Shown: positions 25,912 to 34,740 of the stretch, one piece after another
Layout: every line of letters starts with the position of its first letter
How positions within the stretch are numbered: position 1 is the stretch's first letter
From: an uncultured Chloroflexota bacterium
GTDB lineage: Bacteria > Chloroflexota > Anaerolineae > Aggregatilineales > Phototrophicaceae
Direction: 5' to 3'
DNA length: 64,000 bases
Assembly: GCA_937974245.1 (NCBI GenBank)
Contig: CALJKV010000015.1
Span: 51,722-115,721, forward strand
Translations under genes and position numbers: made by a program
The notes under the pieces: model-generated
Databases searched by the model: none
Told to the model about the DNA's origin: nothing
Seen by the model: only the letters and a program-made list of their open reading frames with translations

Positions 25912-27333
25912 ATGTTGTTTTCCCTGCTTACATTCATCTATGTGGCCTGCGCGCTGCTGCTGGCGGTTTATGCTGCCAGCGAAGTGGTGCTGCTCATCAT
26001 CTATTGGCGTACCCGCCACCACCAGTCCCCGCTGCCAGTAGTCTCTACCTGGCCGGGGGTCACGATTCAGCTACCGCTTTATAACGAAAGGCATGTCGTC
26101 AACCGCCTGCTGGAGGCCGTCGCGGCGCTTGATTACGCGCCTGACTGCCTGTTTATTCAAGTGCTGGATGATTCTACCGACGATACCAGGGAAATCGCAC
26201 AGCAGGTGTGTGACTCGCTGGCAGAGCGGGGTCTTCACATCCACTATCTGCATCGTACCGAACGATCCGGTTATAAGGCCGGGGCTCTGGCGAATGGCAT
26301 GGCACAGCTTCGCACCGAATTTGTCGCAGTGCTGGACGCAGACTTTGTGCCACCGCCGGATTTCCTGCGCCGGACAATCCCCTACCTGGTGAACGATCCC
26401 GACCTGGGGATGGTACAGACGCGCTGGGGACATCTCAACTCATTTACGAATCTGCTCACATTGGGGCAAACCCTGGCGTTGGACGCGCATTTTGTGGTCG
26501 AGCAAACGGCTCGCAGTCAAGCCGGACTGTTGATGAGTTTCAACGGTTCAGGTGGTGTATGGCGGACGGCCTGTATCCGTGAATCGGGCGGGTGGCGGGC
26601 TACTACCCTGACAGAAGACCTCGACCTGAGCTACCGAGCACAGTTAGCCGGGTGGCGCCTGTTGTATGTGCCGGATGTCGTCGTGCCGGCAGAACTCCCG
26701 CCACAGATTGCTGCCTATAAGCAGCAGCAGGCACGCTGGGCGACTGGCAGCACCCAGGTTCTATGGGCGTTGTTCGGGGCATTATGGCGTTCGCCCTTCA
26801 GCGTGTCGCAACGATTAATGGCGACTCTTCACTTGTGTCAGTATTTACCGCACCCGCTCATGCTGGTGCTGCTGCTGCTCACCCCGCCGCTGCTGCTCAC
26901 CCGATCATTGGACAGCCTCACCCTGGGTTGGCTGAGCGTAGTCGGGCTGGGGCCACCGCTGGTTTATGTCGTCAGCCAGTACAGCCTGTACAGCGATTGG
27001 AAGCGGCGTCTGTGGGGTTTTCCGATGCTGCTGCTGCTCGGCACTGGCATCACCTGGAGCAACACGTGGGCAGTATTGCACAGTATGGGCGGGCAGCCTG
27101 ACTTCAAACGCACGCCGAAATTCTCTAGAAATTGGCAGACCAGCAGCTACGCCCTGCGTCTGGATCCTCATATCTGGATTGAAGTTTTTCTGGCGGGGTA
27201 TGCCCTGTGGGGCATGATGTTGGCCTGGCACAGCAACCGGGCACTGGTATTTTACATGAGCATCTATGCCATTGCATTTCTCACGATGGTGCTGTGGGGC
27301 ATCCGCGAATACTGGTTAGTGCGGGCGCATTAA
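25912..27333 (+). CDS. Membrane-bound family 2 glycosyltransferase (cellulose synthase/glucomannan-type)
   Basis: 473 residues from ATG 25912; an in-frame TTG at 25876 is less likely. One or two N-terminal helices (LLTFIYVACALLLAVYAASEV in part), then a processive GT2 core: VTIQLPLYNE, QVLDDSTDDT, YKAGALANGM, AVLDADFVPP (DxD), GSGGVWRTACI, TTLTEDLDLSYRAQLAGW (TED) and QQQARWATGS (QxxRW). Four or so C-terminal helices follow. It should polymerise or transfer a sugar from a nucleotide donor at the membrane, for surface polysaccharide or glycolipid. No BcsB or other partner is adjacent. Confidence 0.88.
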   Translation: MLFSLLTFIYVACALLLAVYAASEVVLLIIYWRTRHHQSPLPVVSTWPGVTIQLPLYNERHVVNRLLEAVAALDYAPDCLFIQVLDDSTDDTREIAQQVCDSLAERGLHIHYLHRTERSGYKAGALANGMAQLRTEFVAVLDADFVPPPDFLRRTIPYLVNDPDLGMVQTRWGHLNSFTNLLTLGQTLALDAHFVVEQTARSQAGLLMSFNGSGGVWRTACIRESGGWRATTLTEDLDLSYRAQLAGWRLLYVPDVVVPAELPPQIAAYKQQQARWATGSTQVLWALFGALWRSPFSVSQRLMATLHLCQYLPHPLMLVLLLLTPPLLLTRSLDSLTLGWLSVVGLGPPLVYVVSQYSLYSDWKRRLWGFPMLLLLGTGITWSNTWAVLHSMGGQPDFKRTPKFSRNWQTSSYALRLDPHIWIEVFLAGYALWGMMLAWHSNRALVFYMSIYAIAFLTMVLWGIREYWLVRAH

Positions 27334-27393
27334 TCAACGCGTGGCGATCATTCAATTTTACTCTGAGGTTCAGCAGCCGTGCCCCAATAGGCC

Positions 27394-27437
27394 ACATTCG
27401 GGGGGACACGCCAAGCATGTCCCCCCGTGAATGTTTT
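27394..27437. terminator. Strong bidirectional terminator
   Basis: ACATTC-GGGGGGACA (27394-27408) pairs with TGTCCCCCC-GT-GAATGT (27418-27434), about 15 bp with a two-base bulge and a 9-base loop, then TTTT. It separates the GT2 gene from the convergent haem-binding protein gene. Confidence 0.85.
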
Positions 27438-27486
27438 GGGTAGATGAGGATGACCCAGGGGGCTGCTTCCTCAAACGTCCACTCGC

Positions 27487-27930
27487 TTAGTCGCCCTGGC
27501 GACGCCCAAATGAAGTGGCCTGGATGCCCTGTACCAGCAGTGCCTTCTCTTCAGCGGTGAGATTCGCATCAGGGTGCGTGATGAGATAGTTGCCTGGCGG
27601 CATGGACCCCCGGTCTATCTGTTCGATCAATTCGCGGGCTTCCAGCTCACCGCGTCCGGTGGAAAAGTTCAATTTAGCACGTCCCTCATTGGTATCACCT
27701 ACCACCAACCAGGAAACCGGGGCGACATACGAGTACCAGGGCCATACGGTTTCGTTTGAATGGCAGTCGTAGCAGGCACGGCGCATGAGAGCCTCGGTTT
27801 CCGGTGAACTCCAGTTAATTTGGTACGTCACCTCGGGATTGGTGCGGGCGTACCTCGGCACAAACTGGATGAGTACGAACCCCAGCACACCCAACACCAC
27901 TACAGCCAGAATAATTCGTTTTGGGGACAT
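27487..27930 (-). CDS. Membrane-anchored haem-binding domain protein (c-type haem)
   Basis: 147 residues. An N-terminal helix (IILAVVVLGVLGFVLIQFV) anchors a domain with RACYDCHSNETVWPWYSYVAPVSWLV (shown in part), where C53-x-x-C56-H57 binds c-type haem. The tryptophan-rich context and the GSMPPGNYL stretch, whose Met is a likely distal ligand, match the small 'haem-binding domain' family (PF14376). It should face outside the membrane as an electron carrier or haem sensor. The gene stands alone. Confidence 0.88.
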   Translation of the reverse strand: MSPKRIILAVVVLGVLGFVLIQFVPRYARTNPEVTYQINWSSPETEALMRRACYDCHSNETVWPWYSYVAPVSWLVVGDTNEGRAKLNFSTGRGELEARELIEQIDRGSMPPGNYLITHPDANLTAEEKALLVQGIQATSFGRRQGD

Positions 27931-28040
27931 ATAGTTGCTTTCTCTCCATTGGCAGCCAAAATACGCGGCTTTAGTGACAGGCTGTCATCGCCACTTGTGA
28001 ATTGTAACACAAAGCGTAGCACCAAACCGCCGGGCCGGTG

Positions 28041-28079
28041 CTAAATGAACGCTAAACGTACCCTAAATCTTGCTTAAAT
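28041..28079 (+). promoter_or_regulatory. Direct-repeat array with 11-bp period, response-regulator type
   Basis: CTAAA occurs at 28041, 28052 and 28063, followed by CTTAAA at 28073, giving spacings 11, 11 and 10. This helical phasing is typical of OmpR/PhoB-family binding sites. A candidate -10 (TACACT, 28102-28107) lies about 22 bases beyond the array, so the array ends where a -35 would be. Confidence 0.55.
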
Positions 28080-28195
28080 GTGGGGAGGGATTAGCCGAAT
28101 TTACACTTTGTTTGCAGCTTCTTCATAACCGCCACACATCTTCGGCCTATAGTCGAGACAATGAACCACGCAGTATGAAACGAAAGGACACGATC

Positions 28196-28360
28196 ATGCG
28201 CGGCAGAGGTGGTGGGTTTGGTAGAGGGTACGGGTACAGGGGCTATCGCCGCCCCATGCGCCCCCTGTTCCGGCGACCATTCGGGTTGTTCTGGTCACCC
28301 TGGCTCTTTGGGATGGGCGGGTTCTTCCTGCTGCTACTACTGCTGGGCTTGTTGCGCTAA
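28196..28360 (+). CDS. Small Gly/Arg-rich membrane protein
   Basis: 54 residues from the ATG at 28196, which has AGGA seven bases upstream; an in-frame ATG at 28175 is possible. The N-terminal half is rich in Gly, Arg and Tyr (RGRGGGFGRGYGYRGYRR), and the C-terminal half is one membrane helix (FGMGGFFLLLLLLGLL). No family recognised. The repeat array and candidate -10 upstream and an intrinsic terminator downstream make it a real transcript unit of its own. The charged N-terminus could bind RNA, phospholipid head groups or a partner protein; this is inference. Confidence 0.65.
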   Translation: MRGRGGGFGRGYGYRGYRRPMRPLFRRPFGLFWSPWLFGMGGFFLLLLLLGLLR

Positions 28361-28392
28361 GGTATACCCGCCAGAAGAGGCATCAAAGAATC

Positions 28393-28428
28393 AAACGAGA
28401 GGGTCGCGATACCCTCCCGTTTCGTTTT
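28393..28428. terminator. Terminator after the small membrane protein gene
   Basis: AAACG-A-GAGGGT (28393-28404) pairs with ACCCTC-C-CGTTT (28411-28422), 11 bp with one mismatch, loop of six, then CGTTTT. Serves the small gene and possibly also the convergent transglutaminase gene. Confidence 0.8.
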
Positions 28429-28439
28429 CCGCTAAATTC

Positions 28440-30875
28440 CTATTTTTCGCGTCGCCAGGGCAGTAACCGGTGCAACCAGCGTTTGAGAATATTGCCGCGT
28501 GTATCGCTCCAGGCTTCGTCAGCGATGTCGGCCTGGGCTTCCGCTTCGGTCGGATGCCTGCCTTCTTGCCGGCTATAACGCTCCACTGTGTAGAGGCGGG
28601 TGATGGCTGTGACCGGTGGTTCGGCTTTGGGCAGACTCTTGGCGACCTGCTGACGACGTTCTTCCGGCGTTTGCTGGGGATTGAAACGCATCCCGATCAG
28701 GCTTGCATAGCGTTCAAGCCGTGCATACGCCCGCGCTACCGGGCTGAGTCCGCCCAGCCCGCGCCACTCCCACCACCACCACACGAACACCAGAATGCCC
28801 ACAATCACGACAATCAGCAGCAGCCCCAGCAGCGCCAACCCCAGAGCTGGTAGCAAAAAGGCCAGCGGCCCACGAGCCTGCGGGGCTAGCGGTGGTGGGA
28901 AAGTCGGCACAATCACCGGGGTGGCGGTGGCCGTCGCGGTAAAGGTCGGCGTGATGGTCGGGATAGACTGCTGGCCCTCTGGCGTCGGCTGTAGGTTTTC
29001 TGTCGGCGCCGGGGAGGGCGTCAGAGTCGGTGTCGGCGTTGGGCTGGGGGGCGGTGTGGCTGTTGGCTGCTGCTCCGCCGGGGCATCATCCACCCGGTTA
29101 ATCGGGGCCTGTGCCGCCGTTGGTTCAAACTCAATCCAGCCATACCCAGGGAAAAACACCTCGACCCAGGTATGGGCGTCACGCTCCAATACGACATAGG
29201 CATTCTGCGCCGGGTCGTACTGTCCCTGGGCGAAACCTGCTGCCATCCGCGCCGGAATACCCAGGCTGCGCAGCATGATAATCATGGCAGAGGCATAGTA
29301 ATTACAGTAACCCTGTTTCAGGTCGAACAGCACCCAATCTACCGGGTCCTGGGTACGTGGTGGTTGTGGGATCGACTCTTCATATTTAATGTTGGCCCGC
29401 AGCCAGCTTTCTATGGCGCGCGCCTGGTCATAAGGAGTCACCGCGCCCGCGTCGGCAATGATGACCTGGGCTAACTGCCGGGTGCGGTCTGTTGTTGAGG
29501 TCGCTACCTGGAGGTACAGGTCTGTCACCCAGCTTGGATAGGCATTCCCCGCCGCCCGCAGCTGCGCCGCCGATGCGCTGCTCATCAGACTGGTCGCGGT
29601 ATAGCTTGTGCCGCGCTCCAACGCCCGTATCGGGCGAATCACCGATATGTTCATCCCCTCGCGGTCAGCGGTATAGCGCAGGTCTGTGCGCGTCGGCAGA
29701 TCAACCTGGACTGGCTGCGGCGCGGTATAGATCAGGCGGGAAGCATTGAGCGCAATCGTAAACTGCTGCTGCACCATATCGCGGGCGGCCAGCGTCTCTG
29801 GCGGACTCACAATCGCCAGCGGTGTCTGTTCGTCAGTCAGGCGAATGTCGGCAGCGGGGGTCCAGCGCCCGTTCTCGTAAGTATCGAATACCCGGGAACG
29901 CCAGTAATAGCGCCTGCCCGGTGGGGCGGATACCAGCAAAACCGTCTGTTCGCCCAACTGAATCGCACCGCCTAATTGCAATGAGTCGCCGCCAAAATAG
30001 TCGGCGGTAGTCGGGCCTTCCATTTCCACTGTTGAAAACAGGCGACTCCAGAGTTCACTCAACTGGGTGAGCGGTTCGCTCTGCATAAACTCCTGAAAGC
30101 GATCCAGCCGTTCCTGTAAATCCTGCGACGGAATCAGCCACGCGCCGACCACAGTCACCAGTGCCAGTATCATTCCGATACGGAACAGCTGCGCCCGGAG
30201 CTGCTTTGGCACGCGCACCCCGTTCACATACCATTCCCATAATCGCGCCTCAATGTTGGAGCGGACGACCAGCAGCAACGCCAGAAACACGTAGACCACA
30301 AGATAGGAGTCCAGGTTTTCGTCCCCGGCATAGTACAGGCTGTTTGTCACCAGGATCAGCCCCGGAGGGATGATCGCACGCCAGACCCGGTCAACGCGGA
30401 ACAGATGCCAGGCAGCGTTATACCCCAGAAACCAGAATAGCAGCGATACCAGCACGGTAAACACCAGGTCATCCTGGTTAATACCGCCCGTGAAAGCGTC
30501 CACAAACCAGCGCAGCAGCCGAGTCATCACGCTGTAGAATCCATCCAGCAGGCCGCCATCTTCGTTAATCGCGGCAATCAGCAGGACCATGCCGATGCCG
30601 TAGATGGCACTCATCAGCAGTGCCAGCAGTTCATTATACTGGCTGCGGGCCAGTAAAAAGCCAAACAATACACTCAGCGCGACCATCGGCAGCGTCGTGG
30701 TGAGCAGCAGCGGCCAACCGGCACGTTCCAGCGCCAGCACTGGCAGGATCAGCACGGCAATCGTGATGAGCAAGGCCAGAAAATCACCGGGGGAGAACAG
30801 GGTACGCCCGGTATGAATCAGGCGGCGGCGCCAGCGTTCGAATGGGGCAGGAAGCGGATTGAGTCGGGTCGTCAT
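28440..30875 (-). CDS. TgpA-type membrane transglutaminase-like protein
   Basis: 811 residues. Five or six N-terminal membrane helices are followed by an extracytoplasmic domain with the transglutaminase/protease triad: Cys in KQGYCNYYASAMIIMLRSLG (near 523), His in RDAHTWVEVFFPG (near 568) and the acidic residue in WIEFEPT. A Pro/Thr linker (TPPPSPTPTPTLTPSP in part) leads to one more helix (about 675-706) and a cytoplasmic tail similar to DUF4129. The family (DUF3488 plus transglutaminase) often sits near MoxR and DUF58 genes; those are not seen here. Substrate unknown. Confidence 0.9.
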   Translation of the reverse strand: MTTRLNPLPAPFERWRRRLIHTGRTLFSPGDFLALLITIAVLILPVLALERAGWPLLLTTTLPMVALSVLFGFLLARSQYNELLALLMSAIYGIGMVLLIAAINEDGGLLDGFYSVMTRLLRWFVDAFTGGINQDDLVFTVLVSLLFWFLGYNAAWHLFRVDRVWRAIIPPGLILVTNSLYYAGDENLDSYLVVYVFLALLLVVRSNIEARLWEWYVNGVRVPKQLRAQLFRIGMILALVTVVGAWLIPSQDLQERLDRFQEFMQSEPLTQLSELWSRLFSTVEMEGPTTADYFGGDSLQLGGAIQLGEQTVLLVSAPPGRRYYWRSRVFDTYENGRWTPAADIRLTDEQTPLAIVSPPETLAARDMVQQQFTIALNASRLIYTAPQPVQVDLPTRTDLRYTADREGMNISVIRPIRALERGTSYTATSLMSSASAAQLRAAGNAYPSWVTDLYLQVATSTTDRTRQLAQVIIADAGAVTPYDQARAIESWLRANIKYEESIPQPPRTQDPVDWVLFDLKQGYCNYYASAMIIMLRSLGIPARMAAGFAQGQYDPAQNAYVVLERDAHTWVEVFFPGYGWIEFEPTAAQAPINRVDDAPAEQQPTATPPPSPTPTPTLTPSPAPTENLQPTPEGQQSIPTITPTFTATATATPVIVPTFPPPLAPQARGPLAFLLPALGLALLGLLLIVVIVGILVFVWWWWEWRGLGGLSPVARAYARLERYASLIGMRFNPQQTPEERRQQVAKSLPKAEPPVTAITRLYTVERYSRQEGRHPTEAEAQADIADEAWSDTRGNILKRWLHRLLPWRREK

Positions 30876-31014
30876 CGTCTCTCTGAATCGTTAAGCGTGC
30901 CGGGTGTTTCGGGCGCTCAGAAGGGCGCCCTTACAGTTTGCATTCGCGGGGACACAGCAGAATCCGTCCGTGGCCGCGTTATACTGCACTGCTTCAGGTT
31001 ACTCCAAAGCATCC

Positions 31015-33387
31015 CTAAAATGGTGGGCAGGCTGAAATCGCTGTCACGGTATCGGAACGTACCCACCCGGAGACACTACCCCCTTCGATTTGCGCTTCGA
31101 TAAAGTACCAGATGCGCCCATCAGCTGGGCCGCGCTCCTGGCGCAGCACATCAGCGGCGGCACTAGCCGGCAGGAAGCCAATCACCGTATTGCGGGTGGA
31201 TGGGTCAGGCCGGACACGCACCGGGTCGCCGCCGGGGTTGAAGATACGGCACAGTACCGATGGCGTACTCGTAATCGTCGGAATCGGCGTCTCGGTGGGC
31301 GTATTGCTGGGCGTGAAGGTCGGCGTGATGGTGGGCGTGTGCGTAGGTGTCAGAGTATGCGTCGGCGTGTTGCTGGCCGTCACCGTCCAGGATGGCGTCA
31401 CGGTAGGCGACGGCGTGATCGTCTGCGATGCCGTTGAGGTCGGTGTGGGTGTATTACTGGCCGTCGGTGTATTGCTCGGTGTGGGGGTATCGCTTGGCGT
31501 CGGCGTATCGCTCGGTGTGGGCGTATTGCTGGGCGTGGCAGTGGGCGGCGGGAACAGCAGCGGAGACCACACATTTTGCGTGCCGATCAGCGCAATCAGA
31601 CCGATGAGAATAATTCCAGCCAGGATGAGGATCAGGCGGGTGCGTCCTTGCTGACGGTGGCGGCGTACCTGGTTCTCTAATCGCTGCACTTCGGAGCGGC
31701 GGCCCAGAATACGGAACGGCTCATCCTTGACGGTTGCCAGCCAGGTTTCCGCCTCGCTCACATCGCCTTCTTCCAGCGCGAACTCAGCGCGTTCGAGGTA
31801 GCGCCCCAGCAAGTCGGTGACAACGGTGCGGTACCGGTTGTCCTGGGCGTAATCGTGCAGCCCGGCCAGCATAGACCGCGCCTGCGAGAGTTCATTATCG
31901 AAATTTTGCGCCACCAGCGCCGATGCCCGCTCGATCACCTGCCGCGCCCGTTGCATATCGCTGGTTGCAGCGCGGGTTTCCAGCAGTGCCTCGGAAAGAT
32001 TGGGGTCGCCGGGATCGAGTTTAACACCCAGTTCCAGCAGGTGCAGCGCCTCGCTGGAGAGTGTCAGTCGTTCTTCAAGTGAATTGGCGTTGGAGGCCCG
32101 CGTTAAGGCCGATTGTGACTGATTGTTGATCTGCGTTTTCAGCCCCAGGAGGCGGTTTTCAGCGTCCTTCATCAGTTGCAGGATACGCTGGCTGTCTGGC
32201 AGTACCTGGCGCAACCGGGCGAGAATCCCCAGGATGTTCTGCAACTGAGCCACCTGGTCGGAAAGCGTGCCGCTTAATGTGGTCAAATCAACCGATACCC
32301 GGTCAGCATCCTGCTGGATACGCCGGATGGTTTCCAGCCGTTCTTCTGCCTGGGGGTCATTGGGGACAACGCGCAGGGCGCTTTCGTACTTCCGCAGCGC
32401 CTCCGACCAGTTATCGGTTTTGATGAGGCGGTCGCCTTCGTTGAGCATGTCTCTTGCCAATGCCAGGTCTTGAATATCGAGCAGCGCCTGTTCGGCATCC
32501 TTCCAGCTTGGCACGCCGTTGCGTTCAGCCAGGTCGCGCGCTTCCCGGTAGAGCCGTTCCGCCTCTTCATAGTTCCCGGCGCGTACCAGCGAGTTCGCCC
32601 GGTTATAGGAGACACGAGCATCGAACGGGATGCGGTGGTCGGGCACGACACCGCGAATCAGATTGTCTTCGGCTTTCTGGCGGTAATCAAGGGCCGTAGG
32701 ATTGCCCGGCTGCTGGCTGAGTACCCGGTTTGCCAGGTCTACCGTTTGTTGATAGTCCCCGGAATAATAGGCCTGGGTGAGTTCGGAAAGCGTGTCTTCA
32801 ATGTCTGACCCGGCATACAGCGGCCCTCGGCCTGGCATCCGGCGTGATGGTGTATCCTGGCCGATCTCGCGTTCCGGGGCGGGGTAGCCGGATGACGTAG
32901 GATAAGCGGGTGGCGCGTTGGGACCCGGAGTCTCCGGTTTAGGCGGTTCGGGGCGGGCGGGTTGTGGAACACCGTAGCGGGTATATAAGTCATTCACCCG
33001 TTGCGCGGCTTGCTGGGTGCGCCCGGCGGCCTGTTGCAGGAGTCCCAGCACATCCGGGTCGCGCGAATCGAGCGCCAGCGCCTCCGCCAGAATATCAATC
33101 GCTTCGTCTATGTCATCATCATCCCCGGCGATTTCGATGCGGATACGCGCCCGGCGTACTAACCCGCGTACCGTCGCAGCGGTAGGGGTCGTCGGGTTGC
33201 TCAAACGAGCAAGTTCGGCAAAAAACGCCTGCGCTGCCGCTTCGTGAGGGGTGTTCTTGGCGTCTGTGAGCAACGCCCGTGCCTGTTCCTCCAGCCGGGA
33301 AAGGCTGTCCGGGTCATCGGGTAAGTGGTTAAGCTGGTGGCGGAGTTCATCCAACCGTTGTCGCAAATTGTCCATACCATATCCCAT
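31015..33387 (-). CDS. TPR-rich membrane protein with Thr/Pro linker and extracellular SH3 domain
   Basis: About 790 residues. The cytoplasmic part (1 to about 590) is helical with TPR-like repeats, for example PFDARVSYNRANSLVRAGNYEEAERLYREA (in part) and TDNWSEALRKYESALRVVPNDPQA (in part). One membrane helix (LILILAGIILIGLIALIGT) follows. Then comes an outside linker of TPSNTPTPSD-type repeats, about 90 residues, and a final SH3b-like domain (PVRVRPDPSTRNTVIGFLPA, SGWVRSD). It could link cytoplasmic complexes to the wall. ATG 33387 is chosen because it aligns with the duplicated leader of the neighbouring Imm5-like gene; ATG 33375 is also possible. Confidence 0.8.
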   Translation of the reverse strand: MGYGMDNLRQRLDELRHQLNHLPDDPDSLSRLEEQARALLTDAKNTPHEAAAQAFFAELARLSNPTTPTAATVRGLVRRARIRIEIAGDDDDIDEAIDILAEALALDSRDPDVLGLLQQAAGRTQQAAQRVNDLYTRYGVPQPARPEPPKPETPGPNAPPAYPTSSGYPAPEREIGQDTPSRRMPGRGPLYAGSDIEDTLSELTQAYYSGDYQQTVDLANRVLSQQPGNPTALDYRQKAEDNLIRGVVPDHRIPFDARVSYNRANSLVRAGNYEEAERLYREARDLAERNGVPSWKDAEQALLDIQDLALARDMLNEGDRLIKTDNWSEALRKYESALRVVPNDPQAEERLETIRRIQQDADRVSVDLTTLSGTLSDQVAQLQNILGILARLRQVLPDSQRILQLMKDAENRLLGLKTQINNQSQSALTRASNANSLEERLTLSSEALHLLELGVKLDPGDPNLSEALLETRAATSDMQRARQVIERASALVAQNFDNELSQARSMLAGLHDYAQDNRYRTVVTDLLGRYLERAEFALEEGDVSEAETWLATVKDEPFRILGRRSEVQRLENQVRRHRQQGRTRLILILAGIILIGLIALIGTQNVWSPLLFPPPTATPSNTPTPSDTPTPSDTPTPSNTPTASNTPTPTSTASQTITPSPTVTPSWTVTASNTPTHTLTPTHTPTITPTFTPSNTPTETPIPTITSTPSVLCRIFNPGGDPVRVRPDPSTRNTVIGFLPASAAADVLRQERGPADGRIWYFIEAQIEGGSVSGWVRSDTVTAISACPPF

Positions 33388-33394
33388 ATTTAGG

Positions 33395-33410
33395 GGCAAT
33401 CAGGTCGTGC
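33395..33410. repeat. Direct repeat copy 1 flanking the Imm5-like gene
   Basis: GGCAATCAGGTCGTGC; 15 of 16 bases match copy 2 at 34012-34027. It lies in the leader of the TPR-SH3 gene. Confidence 0.55.
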
Positions 33411-33534
33411 ACGGTCAAGAAAAAGCTGACCCCTTGAAAGTTACCCTATTCATGCGAAGTGGGCAAGGGATATTTTGTCCAGCGTGCGTGCTGCCGTACC
33501 AGGTTTTGCTGACATTTGGGGATTTAACGACGGC

Positions 33535-33999
33535 CTAGCTTCCGCGCAATTCAAGCAGGCGTTGGTATTGCCAATTTCGTTCTTTGGCTACGGCAGCCTC
33601 AGAGTCGGCGGCGCCTGTGGCTCTATGAATCGCCTGCAAGGTGTAAATTGCAGCACCCATAGAATGGGCGGCAACGTGTGCTGTACCCACCGCTTGACCA
33701 GCGGCACGGGCAGCAGATCGGGCGGCATTGTCTTCTCCGACCTCGCGAGCGGCAGCATGAGCTGCAAGCGACGCTTTGCGTATAACAGCCATTTTGAACA
33801 CGCCCGTATTGATCCATGTCTGGAGTGTCTCAAGTGCTTGTCGCGGGCGCTGGTCATCTGGATACTTTTCCTCAAAATAGGGCAGAGCACGCTTAGCACA
33901 ATCAATTGCCCAGACAGCTAATGTTTTTTTGTCCGTTTCCTTCACTAGCTCCACAAACGTGTCTCTTTGTCGTATAAGCGAGAAATCAGATTTTCCCAT
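33535..33999 (-). CDS. Imm5-like putative immunity protein
   Basis: 154 residues, helical and alanine-rich. WAIDCAKRALPYFEEKYPDDQRPRQALETLQTWI (in part) followed by HAAAREVGEDNAARSAARAAGQAVGTAHVAAHSMGAA (in part) is the pattern of the Imm5-like family. These were named from their location in polymorphic toxin loci but often occur alone. No toxin gene is visible nearby, so an immunity function is unproven here. It is somewhat AT-richer than its neighbours and bracketed by a 16-bp direct repeat. GGGA lies upstream of the ATG. Confidence 0.72.
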   Translation of the reverse strand: MGKSDFSLIRQRDTFVELVKETDKKTLAVWAIDCAKRALPYFEEKYPDDQRPRQALETLQTWINTGVFKMAVIRKASLAAHAAAREVGEDNAARSAARAAGQAVGTAHVAAHSMGAAIYTLQAIHRATGAADSEAAVAKERNWQYQRLLELRGS

Positions 34000-34011
34000 T
34001 TGATTATTCCC

Positions 34012-34027
34012 GGCAATCAGATCGTGC
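34012..34027. repeat. Direct repeat copy 2 flanking the Imm5-like gene
   Basis: GGCAATCAGATCGTGC, partner of 33395-33410. On the reverse strand it lies in the leader of the Imm5-like gene, as copy 1 does for the TPR gene. Confidence 0.55.
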
Positions 34028-34055
34028 TGCTATTCTATCACAGCGAACCTAATGT

Positions 34056-34078
34056 ACTGACAATCGTCAAATGTCAGT
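34056..34078. terminator. Inverted repeat just past the DUF47 gene
   Basis: ACTGACA (34056-34062) and TGTCAGT (34072-34078) with nine bases between, directly after the DUF47 stop on the reverse strand. It may terminate the phosphate operon or be an operator for the Imm5-like gene. Confidence 0.4.
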
Positions 34079-34083
34079 CCAAC

Positions 34084-34740
34084 TTAATAGAACTTGACGA
34101 CAATATCGCTGATGATGTTCGCGGCATCCTCAGCGGCCTGCACAGCATGGAGCATGTGGCGATAGATTTCACGCAGTTTCATCATATTGACCACATCTTG
34201 CAGGTCAGAAGGTTTCTTGAAGAGGTCGGCAATCGCCTCAGCATACAGGATTTCCATGCGGTTCTCGATAGCTTTCGCCCGCACCGCATGGCTGTCGGCG
34301 ACATTCGGGTGGCGCTCCAACCGCTCCACCGCCAGACGAATCTCCTCGGCGCTGCTGTGCAGCATGTCTGCCATGGTTTGCAGATAGTCGTTCGGCTCTA
34401 CGTCAAGAATGTCCATCTCACTGGTCGTGGAGTAGGCATTGTCCAGCACATCATCAATTGCCCGTGACAGTCCGAACAGGTCTTCCCGGTCAATCGGGGT
34501 GATAAATGTGCGATTGAGTTCATCAATCAACATGCGCCGCACTTCGTCGGCTTGTTTTTCGATATTACGCACCTGGGCGGCATTTTTCTTGGTGGGTTTC
34601 TTCATGTAGTCTTTCAACGCCGCCGTACCTTCTACTACCATAGCAGATTGTTCCACCAGGCGGGCGATGAAATGGTTGGGTTTGCGTCGGAACAACCCCT
34701 GACGCCAGTTGCGAAATTGTGTGCGGAGTTTGCTGGTCAT
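34084..34740 (-). CDS. DUF47/PhoU-like phosphate transport accessory protein
   Basis: 218 residues, all-helical, with the DUF47 pattern: FIARLVEQSAMVVEGTAALKDYM (in part), IEKQADEVRRMLIDELNRTFITPIDREDLFGLSRAIDDVLD (in part) and a repeat-like second half with ExxxD metal-binding style motifs. DUF47 proteins resemble PhoU and regulate or assist PiT transporters. The ATG overlaps the stop of the PiT gene by four bases (ATGA), a tight functional coupling. The longer reading frame extending into the PiT gene is not real. Confidence 0.9.
   Translation of the reverse strand: MTSKLRTQFRNWRQGLFRRKPNHFIARLVEQSAMVVEGTAALKDYMKKPTKKNAAQVRNIEKQADEVRRMLIDELNRTFITPIDREDLFGLSRAIDDVLDNAYSTTSEMDILDVEPNDYLQTMADMLHSSAEEIRLAVERLERHPNVADSHAVRAKAIENRMEILYAEAIADLFKKPSDLQDVVNMMKLREIYRHMLHAVQAAEDAANIISDIVVKFY

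Noticed and set aside
31270..31560. Tandem repeats that might be a CRISPR or VNTR
   Set aside because: They encode the Thr/Pro-rich linker of the TPR-SH3 protein in frame; unit length is short and irregular and there are no spacers.
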